Positions 50,801-59,899 of a stretch of DNA of 64,000 nt are shown piece after piece. The notes beneath the pieces were generated by a model. That model was given only the letters and a program-made list of their open reading frames with translations, was not told the DNA's origin and did not search any database. Position numbers and translations under genes: made by a program. Origin of the DNA: Tritrichomonas musculus (Eukaryota > Parabasalia > Tritrichomonadida > Tritrichomonadidae); the NCBI GenBank assembly GCA_039105265.1, contig JAPFFF010000008.1, forward strand, positions 806,001 through 870,000. Reading direction: 5' to 3'. The stretch's first letter is position 1, and every line of letters begins with the position of its first letter.

Positions 50801-53203
50801 GTTTCTTATTTCTTGGTTTCGTCTGTGATAGAAATCCTCACCATTGACCCAACAATCAATTGCATCTCCTTGTGAAGGAAGAGAAAGATACCTGATTCTT
50901 TCATCTCTACTATTTAGATAATTCAAGTATTCTTTAGTTTCTTCAGGAGTTAAATCAATTGGATAATGATTTGCCATTTTTTCATTAGCTTTAAAGAAGT
51001 AGTTCAAGACTTTCATTATCTTCTTGTAAACTCTGATTTCCATTGGATTCTTCTGTAATGCGCCGATGCACTGTGTTGCCATTTGGCGGAGGTTGTACAT
51101 GTTCTTTAAATTCTGTTTCTTTGTGACAATTTCATTCTTTTCCAAACGTACCTCTTTAGAAAGATAATAATTCTTCCAAACTCTTTCTTTCAAGGTTTTG
51201 TTGGTCGATCTCATCGGTCCTCCCCAACGAATCAATTTTTCTGAATCAATGAACGGCAAAACACCTTCAAGGATTGAATCGAGAGCATGATTAGTGTAAG
51301 TCACAACGACAATTGGCTTCGGATGAGCAAGTTCATTCATTACACGAAGGTATTCACGTGCAAAATGAGTCTTTCCTGTTCCTGGCGCTCCATTAACGAG
51401 TGTCAAATTGTGTGTAAGTGCATAACGAAGTGCTCGATATTGCTCGTGATCAACTCGTAGTAAGTTGCTCATTTGAATAGGTGAATAACGGTCAAATGCC
51501 CAATTTTCGGAAGCCATTTTTTCATATGGATGTCTATCTCGAACAGCAGGCCTGTCCAGCATTAAGATGTCTGTCTTAATCTTGTTTGTCTCGGGCATGG
51601 AATTGTCTGAAAAGTCAAGTTTGATGATCTTTCTCAAAAAGTAGGAAGGAAAAGTGACTTCGTTCATTTTCAATAGTCTTTGTAAAACTGGTTGAACTGC
51701 TGGCCAACATGATGTAGGTTCAAACATGTAATATTTGACATTCTCTTTTATCTGACCAGATATCAATACAACTGGGACCAATCCACTATTCAAAAAGTTG
51801 ATTGTGGCCTTTGATTGATCAACATCTAACGAACGAGCTGCCGCACAGGAACGACAAACGGCATCTATTCTGAGTAGGTCTGGCGAAGTTGATAAGATTA
51901 ATAGTGACCTGTTTCCAAGTTGGTCGGTTTGCTTCCAATTTGGTATTGATAATTGCTTTTTGCAATTTGGAGGGGTTCGGATTCTGAATGATAAGAAAAA
52001 GTTACATTCTTTGAATACTTTGTAATTGTCGATGTTGTCCGTGAATGGAATGTAGACATCTTCATAAAGAAAGAGATCTCGATAATCTAGTGTCTTTTTC
52101 TTTAATTGGTCTAGAGCGCTTCGAAATGGGGTATAAAAGTTCTCTTTGGTTAGGTCTATCATTGCTCTCTTGTATTCGTTGAAATTTCTCCATTCTTTAT
52201 TTATCGAATTATCAATTTTACTTTTTTTGTTGATAAATAAATCTTCCGCAGTTGGAGAAACCGCTGATTCAAATGAATATGCTTCATTTTCAGCTTTTAC
52301 ATCTGAATACTTTTTGATATCATCTACATATTTTTTGATTACTGGTTGAATTTCTGATAAACGCTGGAGAACTTGAAAATCACTTTGCAATATTTCAAAA
52401 TTTGATGATGAAACATCAATTAATACTTTAAAAAAGTCAAAAATCAATTTTATTTGATCTTCAGTAGAAACTCCCATTAAAATTGGTATAGCCATTTTTT
52501 TAATAGCTGGAGAAAGCTTAAATTGGTTGTTGTTGAAAAAAATTGAGTATATAGAGGATTGCTTGTTGGGATCTTTGCATGCTTTAAGATCAGGTAGTGT
52601 AAATACTTTGCAAAGTTCCAAAAATGCATCAACTGTTTGATCTTTCATTTCTTCTGAAGCAATCATATCTATGATTTTATTAAATTTATCGAGTTGAACA
52701 TATATCTTTTCATCAACATTTTTTAAATTAGGTTTTAATTTATCCCGTAATTCACGAAAAACATCTCTGTTAGATTCTATTTTTGCATTATTATAATCTC
52801 GCTTGGGTTGTCTATTATTATAACTGTTTGAACTTCTATTATTGTTATTATTATTTTGATCTTTATTGAAGTTTCGTGGTCCATGACTTTGGGATCTTGG
52901 TGGCATTCTTTTGTACTCAGATCGTACATTTGATGAGCTTTGATTAAATATATTTGATTTTTGTTTTGGCAATTCAACTTTAATATCATCGTGTTTAGGA
53001 ACTCGATCGAAAACATTTAAATCATCGCTATCTGAGCCATCAGTATCAAAATCATCAGAACTTGATTGTGGTCTTTCGTTATCTTGTGGCTTTCCTCCAC
53101 CACCTCTTCCACGGAATCCTCCTCGGCCTCGATTTCCTCTATTTCCTCTATTTCCACCTCGTCCCCTGTATCCTACTCTTCCTCTTCCTCTTGGCGAATC
53201 CAT
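47831..53203 (-). CDS. NFX1-type zinc-finger SF1 RNA helicase (ZNFX1-like) with RGG N-terminus
   Basis: The 1790-residue protein begins with an RGG/RG-rich RNA-binding tail (about 3-45), then an Asn-rich stretch and a helical region. The UPF1-type SF1 helicase has Walker A NGAPGTGKTHFAREY near 605, an acidic low-complexity insert (about 830-930), Walker B LIVEEAGELTES near 1022, GDYQQLRPKV and SVQRRMHPQIS, and motifs V/VI with VVLDNFQGEENKVIIVSLTR and ALVTLSRAREMLVV. Then come about seven NFX1-type Cys/His fingers (about 1350-1620; CGHNCQLVCH, CGHPCKLQCG and similar) and a closing HWYFCESCGELFF...CPNCG finger. This order is that of ZNFX1, an RNA-binding factor in small-RNA pathways and RNA surveillance. 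A parallel role here is inferred. Intact; TCATT precedes the ATG. Confidence 0.95.
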   Translation of the reverse strand: MDSPRGRGRVGYRGRGGNRGNRGNRGRGGFRGRGGGGKPQDNERPQSSSDDFDTDGSDSDDLNVFDRVPKHDDIKVELPKQKSNIFNQSSSNVRSEYKRMPPRSQSHGPRNFNKDQNNNNNNRSSNSYNNRQPKRDYNNAKIESNRDVFRELRDKLKPNLKNVDEKIYVQLDKFNKIIDMIASEEMKDQTVDAFLELCKVFTLPDLKACKDPNKQSSIYSIFFNNNQFKLSPAIKKMAIPILMGVSTEDQIKLIFDFFKVLIDVSSSNFEILQSDFQVLQRLSEIQPVIKKYVDDIKKYSDVKAENEAYSFESAVSPTAEDLFINKKSKIDNSINKEWRNFNEYKRAMIDLTKENFYTPFRSALDQLKKKTLDYRDLFLYEDVYIPFTDNIDNYKVFKECNFFLSFRIRTPPNCKKQLSIPNWKQTDQLGNRSLLILSTSPDLLRIDAVCRSCAAARSLDVDQSKATINFLNSGLVPVVLISGQIKENVKYYMFEPTSCWPAVQPVLQRLLKMNEVTFPSYFLRKIIKLDFSDNSMPETNKIKTDILMLDRPAVRDRHPYEKMASENWAFDRYSPIQMSNLLRVDHEQYRALRYALTHNLTLVNGAPGTGKTHFAREYLRVMNELAHPKPIVVVTYTNHALDSILEGVLPFIDSEKLIRWGGPMRSTNKTLKERVWKNYYLSKEVRLEKNEIVTKKQNLKNMYNLRQMATQCIGALQKNPMEIRVYKKIMKVLNYFFKANEKMANHYPIDLTPEETKEYLNYLNSRDERIRYLSLPSQGDAIDCWVNGEDFYHRRNQEIRNIYNYNKGIVVGQVYHNPYENLKSNNLDDPDDYYYDKEEEEDKKDKDESNIKPDIHPSPDDFAINSSKVEMLQQKEADKKVIEEYDDNVEEEEEELFEDKIYNDEDVTEMTRVSLDGTEIEENLPKAYIKEVLEGKFAILFSNTGKKPHELMIDYLKIISDPLTRMINAFEEDLQKQEIAFNERETREAGRFLQKMKLIGMTSTVASVRKEALEVAGCEILIVEEAGELTESMLSCILPSSLKRMILIGDYQQLRPKVEHELTFDPCNYDVSLFEKLVVNAKKQRAECLFTLSVQRRMHPQISALIRNVFYNEGKEQINDAESTNNLGIPFGIPYRVRFYMHNFEESKISSRSHANPQEAKFCASLVPFFICRGYKPEDITIISLYKGQMFLIQREIDKLYDQCRKSSSSKMYDPFGSIRSPRQIKVVVLDNFQGEENKVIIVSLTRSDRPGFVKNRNRALVTLSRAREMLVVLGNERVFGKENKIKENEQWRKISDAASHLSPFAMSKPDCEGLVVNKCIIHKPNSANIPSFLKTPDQILRFRFSYCKEKCNFKLPCGHNCQLVCHCHSFPPGPTEHDDYYCPFQCEKHCVNGHRCKGNCGKCTHNKTCPPCKEKIHHKFPCGHEADIECYLVTSGKAKCRTECGKPVKRCGHPCKLQCGHKGDCDCKVQLDKECENCGRTFKYKCGEDHPKCMRECNHVLPCGHVCSGKCFECIERRHHETECQRQCEFIFPCGHRCPCKCCDKFPAHQHFICRTEVTLIHNFCGNHNTPLKQECSRPIQCNFPCQHFCNVCKKQCPRKCSEHCIDRCNCRCQFKCAICGKRCRALSGEKCAIFCEHSTYFKDVLEPPESEGILYVFHGNHFLPLKDAREKVLAEYESIIHGQGDLPVPVSRLMCPIEGCRCKEPCIVGSWLFDHYNKEIENVLKQIRAKSENYIAVNKNSPNESQFDKVHWYFCESCGELFFIKFDNVENIIVKCPNCGMQKGEMFE

Positions 53204-53205
53204 AA

Positions 53206-53210
53206 AATGA
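53206..53210 (-). promoter_or_regulatory. Initiator-like TCATT
   Basis: On the - strand the order is TCATTTTATGG, so TCATT lies two bases before the start codon of the helicase, within the trichomonad initiator range. Confidence 0.5.
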
Positions 53211-53901
53211 GAGATATAAATATATTTATGTCACCAAATTTAAATTGAAATTTTGTGATGCCATTGAAAATATTATTTTCTGTCAATTCATGTTCTCAAA
53301 ATTATTGGCAAGAAAATGTTTTTCTCTCAATTTTTTTTAGCATAAAAAATCATGATCAATAACAAAATTATTCATCATAATATGTTATTTCAATGATTTA
53401 TCCGCATTTTCCCTTTTAAAAGTTCTCGTATTAGTTTAAAATGTATTTCAAGTGTGATCATAATAAAATATTCATTATTTTCATTATATATATTAAATAT
53501 CATTATTTTCTTACATGATTACCATGTTTATCCATTTTTTTCTGGCCAATTCGAAATATACTTATTTAATATTTCTATCTACATTTGAATTACAAATAAC
53601 TATAAATTGATCTTAAAAATCAATATTAAATCACATTTATTTATTGAAATAGTTGATCATAACGATACTGATTCATGCAATTGATATAAATATATTTAGA
53701 ACATTTTATTATTATTTTTTCTATAATCAACCATATTCTTATATTTATTTTCGATAGTACAATTAAAATAATAAACAAAAGTAATGGAGTGTACTACAAT
53801 ATTGATATAAAAAAAAAAAATTCAAATAGTTGTATTTAACTTAAAACAGTTCGAATCCCAGCATCCACGTTTTTTTAAAAAAAATAAATATTAAATTTGA
53901 A
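53211..53901. other. Intergenic spacer
   Basis: The spacer is AT-rich without coding sequence. An isolated pol III B-box-like GTTCGAATCCCAGCATCCACG followed by a T-run occurs at about 53850-53876, with no matching A box upstream. Confidence 0.5.
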
Positions 53902-55101
53902 TTGATAAAACTTTTAATACTAGTTTTCTTTTTTAATCATTCAGATTGTGCAATTTTACATGATCCTTTAGTAGAACCTAGTTTTCCTGTTATTCAAAAT
54001 CAAGGGTTCATATCCGAAATTAATCGAACGTATTTTCGATTTCCAAATAGAGCTAAGAATACTATAAACTCGCGTGTTTGGTTTCTTTCTCGTAATTCTG
54101 CAGGGCTTGCCATTTATTTTAGAACAAATTCCAATTTTATTAAAATCTCATATCAATGTTTAATTAATTTTTCGAAATTTAATATACCAGCCACAGGAGT
54201 ATCAGGCATTGATCTTCTTTCGAGAACGCAATCGAACGACTGGGTTTCAGTCAAATCAACCTATTTATTTGAGCCATCTATTCAAAAAGTAACATACACA
54301 TATAATGAGACCCGAAAAAGTGACAACGATAAAGGTTTTGAATACAGACTTTACTTACCATTGTACAACACTGTAGACCAATTAAAAATTCACACAAATG
54401 ACGATTCATTTTTCAGTTGGATTGAAAAAGATTATTCAATTCCTATCGTCATTTATGGTACCTCAATTGTTCAAGGGTGCTGCATATCAAGGCCAATTCA
54501 TTCATGGCCAAATCTTGTACAAAGACATTTTAACATTCCTATTCTAAATTTTGGCTTCTCAAATAGCGCAAGACTTGAAGAGGAAGTCGTTAAATTGGTC
54601 ATTGAAAATGAGGCAAAATTGTACATTTTGGATTGTCTTCCAAATTGCTATGAATTTGACGTTGATACTATTAAAAACTTGATTTTTAATGCAATTAAAT
54701 TAATTAGAAATAAATGGCCATTGACACCAATATTACTTACTGAGTTTTGTGGCTTAAATTATCAAGATATTGATGATGAATCAAATAGACAAGTTTTGAA
54801 TGCTAATTTGGCCCAATTTGAAATTTATGAAAAATTGATTAAAGAGGGTGAAAAAAGATTATTTTATTTGTCTAAAGATGAAATTGGGTTTAATTCAAAT
54901 TGTTGGTCAGATTTTATCCATCCAAATAATATTGGAATGCAAAAATATGCAAATGCTTACATTAAGAAATTTTATCAAATATTTTGTTTATCTGGCTCAA
55001 AAATGTTGAGTATTTCGATAGATTTTAATACAGATATTGATTTTTTCGAATCCTTACCATTTTTATATATTTTAATTATGCTTTTATTTAAATTTATATA
55101 A
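53902..55101 (+). CDS. SGNH/GDSL-type hydrolase with GxDLY-like N-terminal domain
   Basis: About 399 residues. The frame has no ATG before the body of the protein: the first usable codon is TTG at 53902, followed by a signal-like LIKLLILVFFFNHSDCA. Upstream is open only to a stop at 53842. Either the start ATG has mutated to TTG, or a start lies in an undetected upstream exon. Residues about 25-165 resemble the N-terminal domain (GxDLY type: GVSGIDLLSR) found before bacterial GDSL lipases. The catalytic domain has the Ser in IVIYGTSIVQG, the oxyanion Gly in LNFGFSNSARLE, Asn in LDCLPNC, and Asp/His in WSDFIHPNNIGM. It should be a secreted carbohydrate or lipid esterase. The closest known architectures are bacterial, so lateral transfer is likely (inference). 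It ends in a hydrophobic tail that could be a membrane or lipid anchor. Confidence 0.82.
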   Translation: MIKLLILVFFFNHSDCAILHDPLVEPSFPVIQNQGFISEINRTYFRFPNRAKNTINSRVWFLSRNSAGLAIYFRTNSNFIKISYQCLINFSKFNIPATGVSGIDLLSRTQSNDWVSVKSTYLFEPSIQKVTYTYNETRKSDNDKGFEYRLYLPLYNTVDQLKIHTNDDSFFSWIEKDYSIPIVIYGTSIVQGCCISRPIHSWPNLVQRHFNIPILNFGFSNSARLEEEVVKLVIENEAKLYILDCLPNCYEFDVDTIKNLIFNAIKLIRNKWPLTPILLTEFCGLNYQDIDDESNRQVLNANLAQFEIYEKLIKEGEKRLFYLSKDEIGFNSNCWSDFIHPNNIGMQKYANAYIKKFYQIFCLSGSKMLSISIDFNTDIDFFESLPFLYILIMLLFKFI

Positions 55102-55345
55102 ATAATATTTCGAGTATTTATATAGAAATTTTTTTCTATTAAAAAAATTGATAATATTTGTTCAAAAAAATGGTAATTATGTTTTTTTTACACCATTTAT
55201 TATCCCCTAAAAAAGTTTTAAAATTCAAATGCTATATCAAATATTTTCAAAATTTTAAATGGAAATAAAATTTGTATCGATTTTATTCTTAATTTCTATT
55301 GTTATTTTTGACTTGAAAACGATCGTTTTCTATATTTTCATAAAG

Positions 55346-56380
55346 ATGTTTTTAAATTTCCTAATTGTTTCAACTCTTGGGCTCATTATCAAATCGTCGG
55401 AAGAAAGAAGCTTTTTGCATTGGATGCGTGAGTCAAAGAATTTTTATATAGGAGAAGAATATCATTTTCGACTTGGCGTTTGGATTGCAAACTATCGATA
55501 TATTCAATCTCAAAATACTGATTTTTCCAAGAAACACTTCAAATGTGGCATGAATAGTTTATCCGCTCTTACATCCAGCGAATATAGATCATATTTGGGG
55601 TATAGATTAAATAAAGACAATTCAAAAAATGGTAAAACAATAATGACTAATTCAAAATCAAATTACAATAAAATTCAAAGCTCATATGCAAAAAATAAAG
55701 ATTATCCAGATGAACTCGATTATCGTACTAATGAGCCAGCTGTTCTCAATCCTATATCAAATGTTGGAAGCTGTGCTGGTGCTGATTGGGCATTTTCTGT
55801 TACATCTTCAATAGAAACTAATCATGCAATTAAAGAGGCTGAACTAATAAAACTTTCAGAGCAATGTTTAATCGACTGCGTTACTTATTGTGATGGATGC
55901 AACAGTTGTACACCTTATAAAGCATTTTTCTGCATTACAAACGAAAGATACCAATGTCATGTTAATACAGAAAGCGATTATCCATATGAAGGATCAAAAG
56001 GTGAATGTCGATTCAATATGAACAAAGCTCTTGCTTTATATACCGGCGTTATTTGGCAAAACGATCAACCTGAAAATGATATGATTGGTTACCTCAATGA
56101 TTACGGAATTGGTGCTCTTTCTATGGATGCAACCGCTGCATCTTTTCAACTATATGTAAGTGGTATTTATGATGATAAAAACTGTGGAACAGAAAATAAT
56201 CATGCAATTAATGTTGTTGGATACGGAACAGAAGGAGAAGGAGATTCGGCTATACCTTATTGGATATGTAGAAACTGCTGGGGCCGTGCTTGGGGCGAAG
56301 ATGGATACTTCCGAATTATTCGTGGAGTTAATCAATGTGGAATTTCAAAGCAAGTTGGATTCCCTCTTAAATTCTTTTAA
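55346..56380 (+). CDS. Papain-like protein with Asp replacing the catalytic Cys
   Basis: The 344-residue protein follows the plan of trichomonad cathepsin L-like proteases: signal peptide (MFLNFLIVSTLGLII), inhibitor I29 propeptide (FLHWMRESKNFYIGEEYHFR, then GMNSLSALTSSEY), and mature domain from about DELDYRTNEPAV. His286 (NNHAINVVGYG) and Asn310 (RNCWGRAWG) are in place. But the active-site segment reads NVGSCAGADWAFS where active enzymes have NQGQCGSCWAFS, so the residue before the Trp is Asp147, not Cys, and the oxyanion Gln is Val. It cannot use the normal cysteine mechanism. The frame also opens at 55259, but the internal ATG at 55346 gives the family-type start. It is probably a secreted pseudoenzyme, perhaps an inhibitor- or substrate-binding decoy. 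Confidence 0.88.
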   Translation: MFLNFLIVSTLGLIIKSSEERSFLHWMRESKNFYIGEEYHFRLGVWIANYRYIQSQNTDFSKKHFKCGMNSLSALTSSEYRSYLGYRLNKDNSKNGKTIMTNSKSNYNKIQSSYAKNKDYPDELDYRTNEPAVLNPISNVGSCAGADWAFSVTSSIETNHAIKEAELIKLSEQCLIDCVTYCDGCNSCTPYKAFFCITNERYQCHVNTESDYPYEGSKGECRFNMNKALALYTGVIWQNDQPENDMIGYLNDYGIGALSMDATAASFQLYVSGIYDDKNCGTENNHAINVVGYGTEGEGDSAIPYWICRNCWGRAWGEDGYFRIIRGVNQCGISKQVGFPLKFF

Positions 56381-56736
56381 AGCAAAATAAAAAAATCTAA
56401 ATTAATACCATTTAATATTATTATTAAAGATTTCTTTGTTTATTTTTTTTTTTTTTTTTTTTTTTTCAAAGATACGTTATAAATAACCGTTAAAATATCA
56501 AAGCAACAACAACAACAACAAAAAGAACTAATTACATATTAATAAAAAGCTAGTTCCTTTATAATATTTTATAAGGAAAAAAGCATTAAACATTATAATT
56601 CAATTTTTTTTTTTTCAATGGTGTGAATAAGGCCAATATTGGCCTTAACCGCCCTTGTATCTCAATTTTAAAAAAAAAAAAATAATAATAATAATCTTTT
56701 ATTTAGGCATGTTTTGCTACTTTAATAACAAATCTT
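56381..56736. other. Intergenic spacer with simple repeats
   Basis: Contains a 25-base T-run (56442-56466), a (CAA)n run at about 56504-56521, and at 56625-56665 a palindrome AAGGCCAATATTGGCCTTAA with CCGCCCTTGTATC. The palindrome relates to the CGGTTAAGGTCAATATTGAC repeat at 21876 and 27343. No gene is seen. Confidence 0.6.
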
Positions 56737-58500
56737 TTATTTTGGCGTATCATTCAAAAGAGCTTTCGCATTTTGGTTTCCTTTGTCAGCAGAACCAATC
56801 AAATATCTTATTGCCTCTTTCTTATTCTTAGCGACGCCGTCACCTCTCATCAGCATCACTCCGTAAAGGTACATTGCGTCAGGGTCATCCTGGTCAGCCG
56901 CTCCTTTCATCATTGCCGCTGCCTCCTTTTTATTTGGTGGAATTTCAGCGCCGAACAGGAGCATTGTTCCGTAATTGAACATAGCAATCGCCGATCCTCT
57001 GCTCGCGAATATCTTGAAGTATTTGACGGCCTCGTTTGGGTCCTGTTCAATTCCGTCACCTTGCCTGCACATCTGCGCGTAAAGTGACATCGCTGTGTCA
57101 TTTCCTTGGTCGGCTGACATCTTGAAGTACTTCGCAGCTTCTTCTTTATTTTGAGGTATTCCATTTCCGTCGTAAAGCATCCTTCCGTACATGAGCATTG
57201 CCTTCGGATTACCCAAGTCTGCTGACCTCTTGAGGTAGCTTCCGGCGAGTGCTTTGTCAGGTGGAATTCCGTTTCCAGTAAGAAGCATGAGTCCGTAGTT
57301 GTTCATTGCTTTCATGTTGCCCATATCGGCGAACTTTTTGTACAAGTTTGCGGCCTCGACTTTGTCAATCGGAATTTTATCTCCTTTGAGAAGCTTGTGG
57401 CCGTAGACGAGCATTGCGTCTGAGTTATCTTTATCGCATGCCTGTTTATAATAATTAACCGCTTTTGATTGGTCAATTTTCACTCCATTTTCACCTGTGT
57501 CATACATAACAGCAAGTCTGAATAATGATTCGCTGTCGCCTTCAGAGGCTTTGCTTTTAAAGGTTGAAAGAAGCTTGGATGTGGAGATTTTAAGCTTGTC
57601 TTCTTCATCGAATAAGTTAAGATAATCATTAACTTGATCATCTGTTGCTTTGAAAAAGTTCTGGAAATCTTCCGTTAGAACTTCTTCCAAGATTTCATCA
57701 AAGGTTGGCCGTGCTGATGGATCGTCAGACCACGTGGACTCGAGAAAATTACGAATCTTAATATTGGATATGGAATCGATATTTGGTCGAGTACCATTTA
57801 TGATTTCTGACTGCATTTTGAACATCGATCTGTAGCCTTGGTAAGGGATCTGGTCGGTGAGAAGCTGGTAAACAATCAATGAGTATGAATAGACATCGAT
57901 CTTGGATGTATATGGCTCATCTGAAAGAACTTCGGGAGCTTGATATAAAGGGGTACCTGTCTGTGTATTCATAACAATTTGTGAGGCTTGTAAATCTGAA
58001 ATAAATGCTATGCCAAAGTCGCAAATATGGGGATAAAGATTGTCATCTAGCAAGACATTGCCTGGTTTGAGATCCCTGTGTATAATTCCTTCCGCATGGA
58101 GGGTTTTCATGGCAATAGTTATGCCTAATAAAATGATATATTTTTGGGGACCAGTTAACGATAAATACTCGGCGCATTCTTCTTTGAAATATTTGTCAAG
58201 AGAACTTTTCTTCATGTGCTCGGTTAATATTACTGGAAAATTTTGATTCATAAAATTCGTAAGACTATATCCATATACTTTTAAGAGTGCGGGACTAGTT
58301 ACTTTTGAATATGTCATAATTTCTTTGTTAAAATCTTGCTTTGGATCGTCTTTATCGTAAAGTTTGAGTTGTTCTTTGGCTGCATATTGCTCTTTTGTCG
58401 TAGGGTTTTCAACTAATAATACTCTACCAAAACCTCCTTGCCCAAGGGTCTTGAGAACTGTGAATCCGCTTATATTTACCTCTGGTATTGATCCAATCAT
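56737..58500 (-). CDS. Protein kinase with Sel1 repeats (canonical catalytic motifs)
   Basis: The 587-residue protein has an N-terminal kinase domain (about 12-280) with every key motif: GQGGFGRV glycine loop, Lys42 in YAAKE, HRDLKPGN (141-148), DFG at 161-163, GTPLYQAPE, and DVYSYSLIVYQLL, ending with WSDDPSARPTFDEI. This fits the TKL-like group of Ser/Thr kinases expanded in trichomonads. Seven Sel1 repeats (about 310-580; for example AAKYFKMSADQGNDTAMSLY) form a protein-binding solenoid. It shares the domain plan but little sequence with the gene at 33895. The Sel1 part (56760-57450) is clearly richer in G+C than its neighbours, with many GCC and CTC codons, perhaps reflecting repeat amplification. 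Intact gene, presumably cytoplasmic. Confidence 0.95.
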   Translation of the reverse strand: MIGSIPEVNISGFTVLKTLGQGGFGRVLLVENPTTKEQYAAKEQLKLYDKDDPKQDFNKEIMTYSKVTSPALLKVYGYSLTNFMNQNFPVILTEHMKKSSLDKYFKEECAEYLSLTGPQKYIILLGITIAMKTLHAEGIIHRDLKPGNVLLDDNLYPHICDFGIAFISDLQASQIVMNTQTGTPLYQAPEVLSDEPYTSKIDVYSYSLIVYQLLTDQIPYQGYRSMFKMQSEIINGTRPNIDSISNIKIRNFLESTWSDDPSARPTFDEILEEVLTEDFQNFFKATDDQVNDYLNLFDEEDKLKISTSKLLSTFKSKASEGDSESLFRLAVMYDTGENGVKIDQSKAVNYYKQACDKDNSDAMLVYGHKLLKGDKIPIDKVEAANLYKKFADMGNMKAMNNYGLMLLTGNGIPPDKALAGSYLKRSADLGNPKAMLMYGRMLYDGNGIPQNKEEAAKYFKMSADQGNDTAMSLYAQMCRQGDGIEQDPNEAVKYFKIFASRGSAIAMFNYGTMLLFGAEIPPNKKEAAAMMKGAADQDDPDAMYLYGVMLMRGDGVAKNKKEAIRYLIGSADKGNQNAKALLNDTPK

Positions 58501-58593
58501 TTTGTTTTATTCAGTTTATTGAAAAAGTTTGATTTTCGGATATTATACGATTAAAAAGTTCATAAATTCTAAACATATTTTGTTAATTATTTT

Positions 58594-59631
58594 CTGGGTT
58601 TCCCTGTCCAGTGAGGTGAATAGCCAAGTTTGACTTTTTGAGGCATTTCTCGTTATTTCATATGGACAGCAGACCGTTTTATTGTATTCAAAAAAAATGT
58701 AAAGTTATGAATTATTTGAGAAAAAATGTCCATTTAACGGTTTATTTTTATTCTGAAAATGTCCAAAATATCCAAAATTGAATGTACTCATTCAATCAAG
58801 GCTAGTCTCACAATAAATATTTAGAATTTTAATTAAATAATTTTTCATAATAATATATAAAATGTATAAATTGCCAAAAAAATAAAAAATTATTTTGTTA
58901 TTAAGAAAAGTTGAATGAATCTTTCAATTTATTTGGCTTGACCAATTATATTCAATCTTTATTTGTTTTATAAATTCATTTCTAAAATAATCTTTTTAAA
59001 TTATATTTTTAATAAATTTTGTTCTATTATTGTTATTATTCTAGATCAATGTGATTAATCGATTGATCATATTTACTGATAGAGAATATTGACAGAAAAT
59101 ATCACATGTAATTAAGTTTTACCTTGAAAAGATTGCAATGATAATTGTTTTTCAATTCTGCTTATTTTAGAGTACAATTCATATTTTTAATTGAATTATA
59201 ATGTTTTAAAAAATAAAATATTGTTTTTTTATATTATTAAATTTAGAAATGTTAAAGATATTCTTTATTTTTTGAATTTAATAAAGATTGTAGCATAAAC
59301 TTTTTGAGATATTTTTATTTTATTACTTTGAAAAATGATAGCAATTGTTTGAAATATTTCAATGTAGATATTTTTTTGAATGTTTTTTTTATTTTGTTAA
59401 AGAAAGACAAAATTTTTATTAAATTTTGCATCTATTGTATTATTCAAAAATATTGGAGGAGGAAAAAAGCTAAATGTCCATAAGATTTTAATGGACATTT
59501 TTTCACAAATAATTCATAACTTTACATTTTTTTTTGAATACAATAAAACAGTCTGCTGTCCATATGAAATAACGAGAAATGCTTCAAAAAGTCAAACTTG
59601 GCTATTCACCTCACTGGACAGGGAAACCCAG
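58594..59631. mobile_element. Non-autonomous DNA transposon with long terminal inverted repeats (1038 bp)
   Basis: The ends CTGGGTTTCCCTGTCCAGTG and their inverted copy match for about 145 bases each, with only a few differences. The flanks are the 8-bp duplication ATTATTTT (58586-58593 and 59632-59639). The middle, about 58740-59485, is A/T-rich without coding capacity. Long arms resemble Mutator-like or foldback elements, while the 8-bp duplication fits hAT; superfamily left open. High arm identity suggests a recent insertion. Confidence 0.9.
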
Positions 59632-59897
59632 ATTATTTTTTAAGCATTTTATTCATTAATTTACCTAAACTTATTAAAATTAAGTACAGCTTCATTTTAG
59701 AGGGATGAGTTAAAAAAACACCTTTTATCAATGAGAAAAATATAACCATATTTTTATCAAATAATTTGATAGTATATTTGTTCATATATGTATTCAAAAA
59801 ATTGAAAAATAAAACGATTATTTTGAATACAATTATAAATATAAAAAATTTTAAAATAAAAACAAATATATATTTCATGTTTTATTTATTTTATTTT

Positions 59898-59899
<2 letters not shown>

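Noticed and set aside
53849-53876. B-box plus T-run (GTTCGAATCCCAGC...) as a possible pol III gene
   Set aside because: No A box at the right distance and no foldable tRNA body; it also overlaps the open frame before the SGNH gene.
55259-55345. Upstream ATG extending the papain-like protein by 29 residues
   Set aside because: It would put two hydrophobic segments before the propeptide. The internal ATG at 55346 gives the usual signal peptide plus I29 arrangement.
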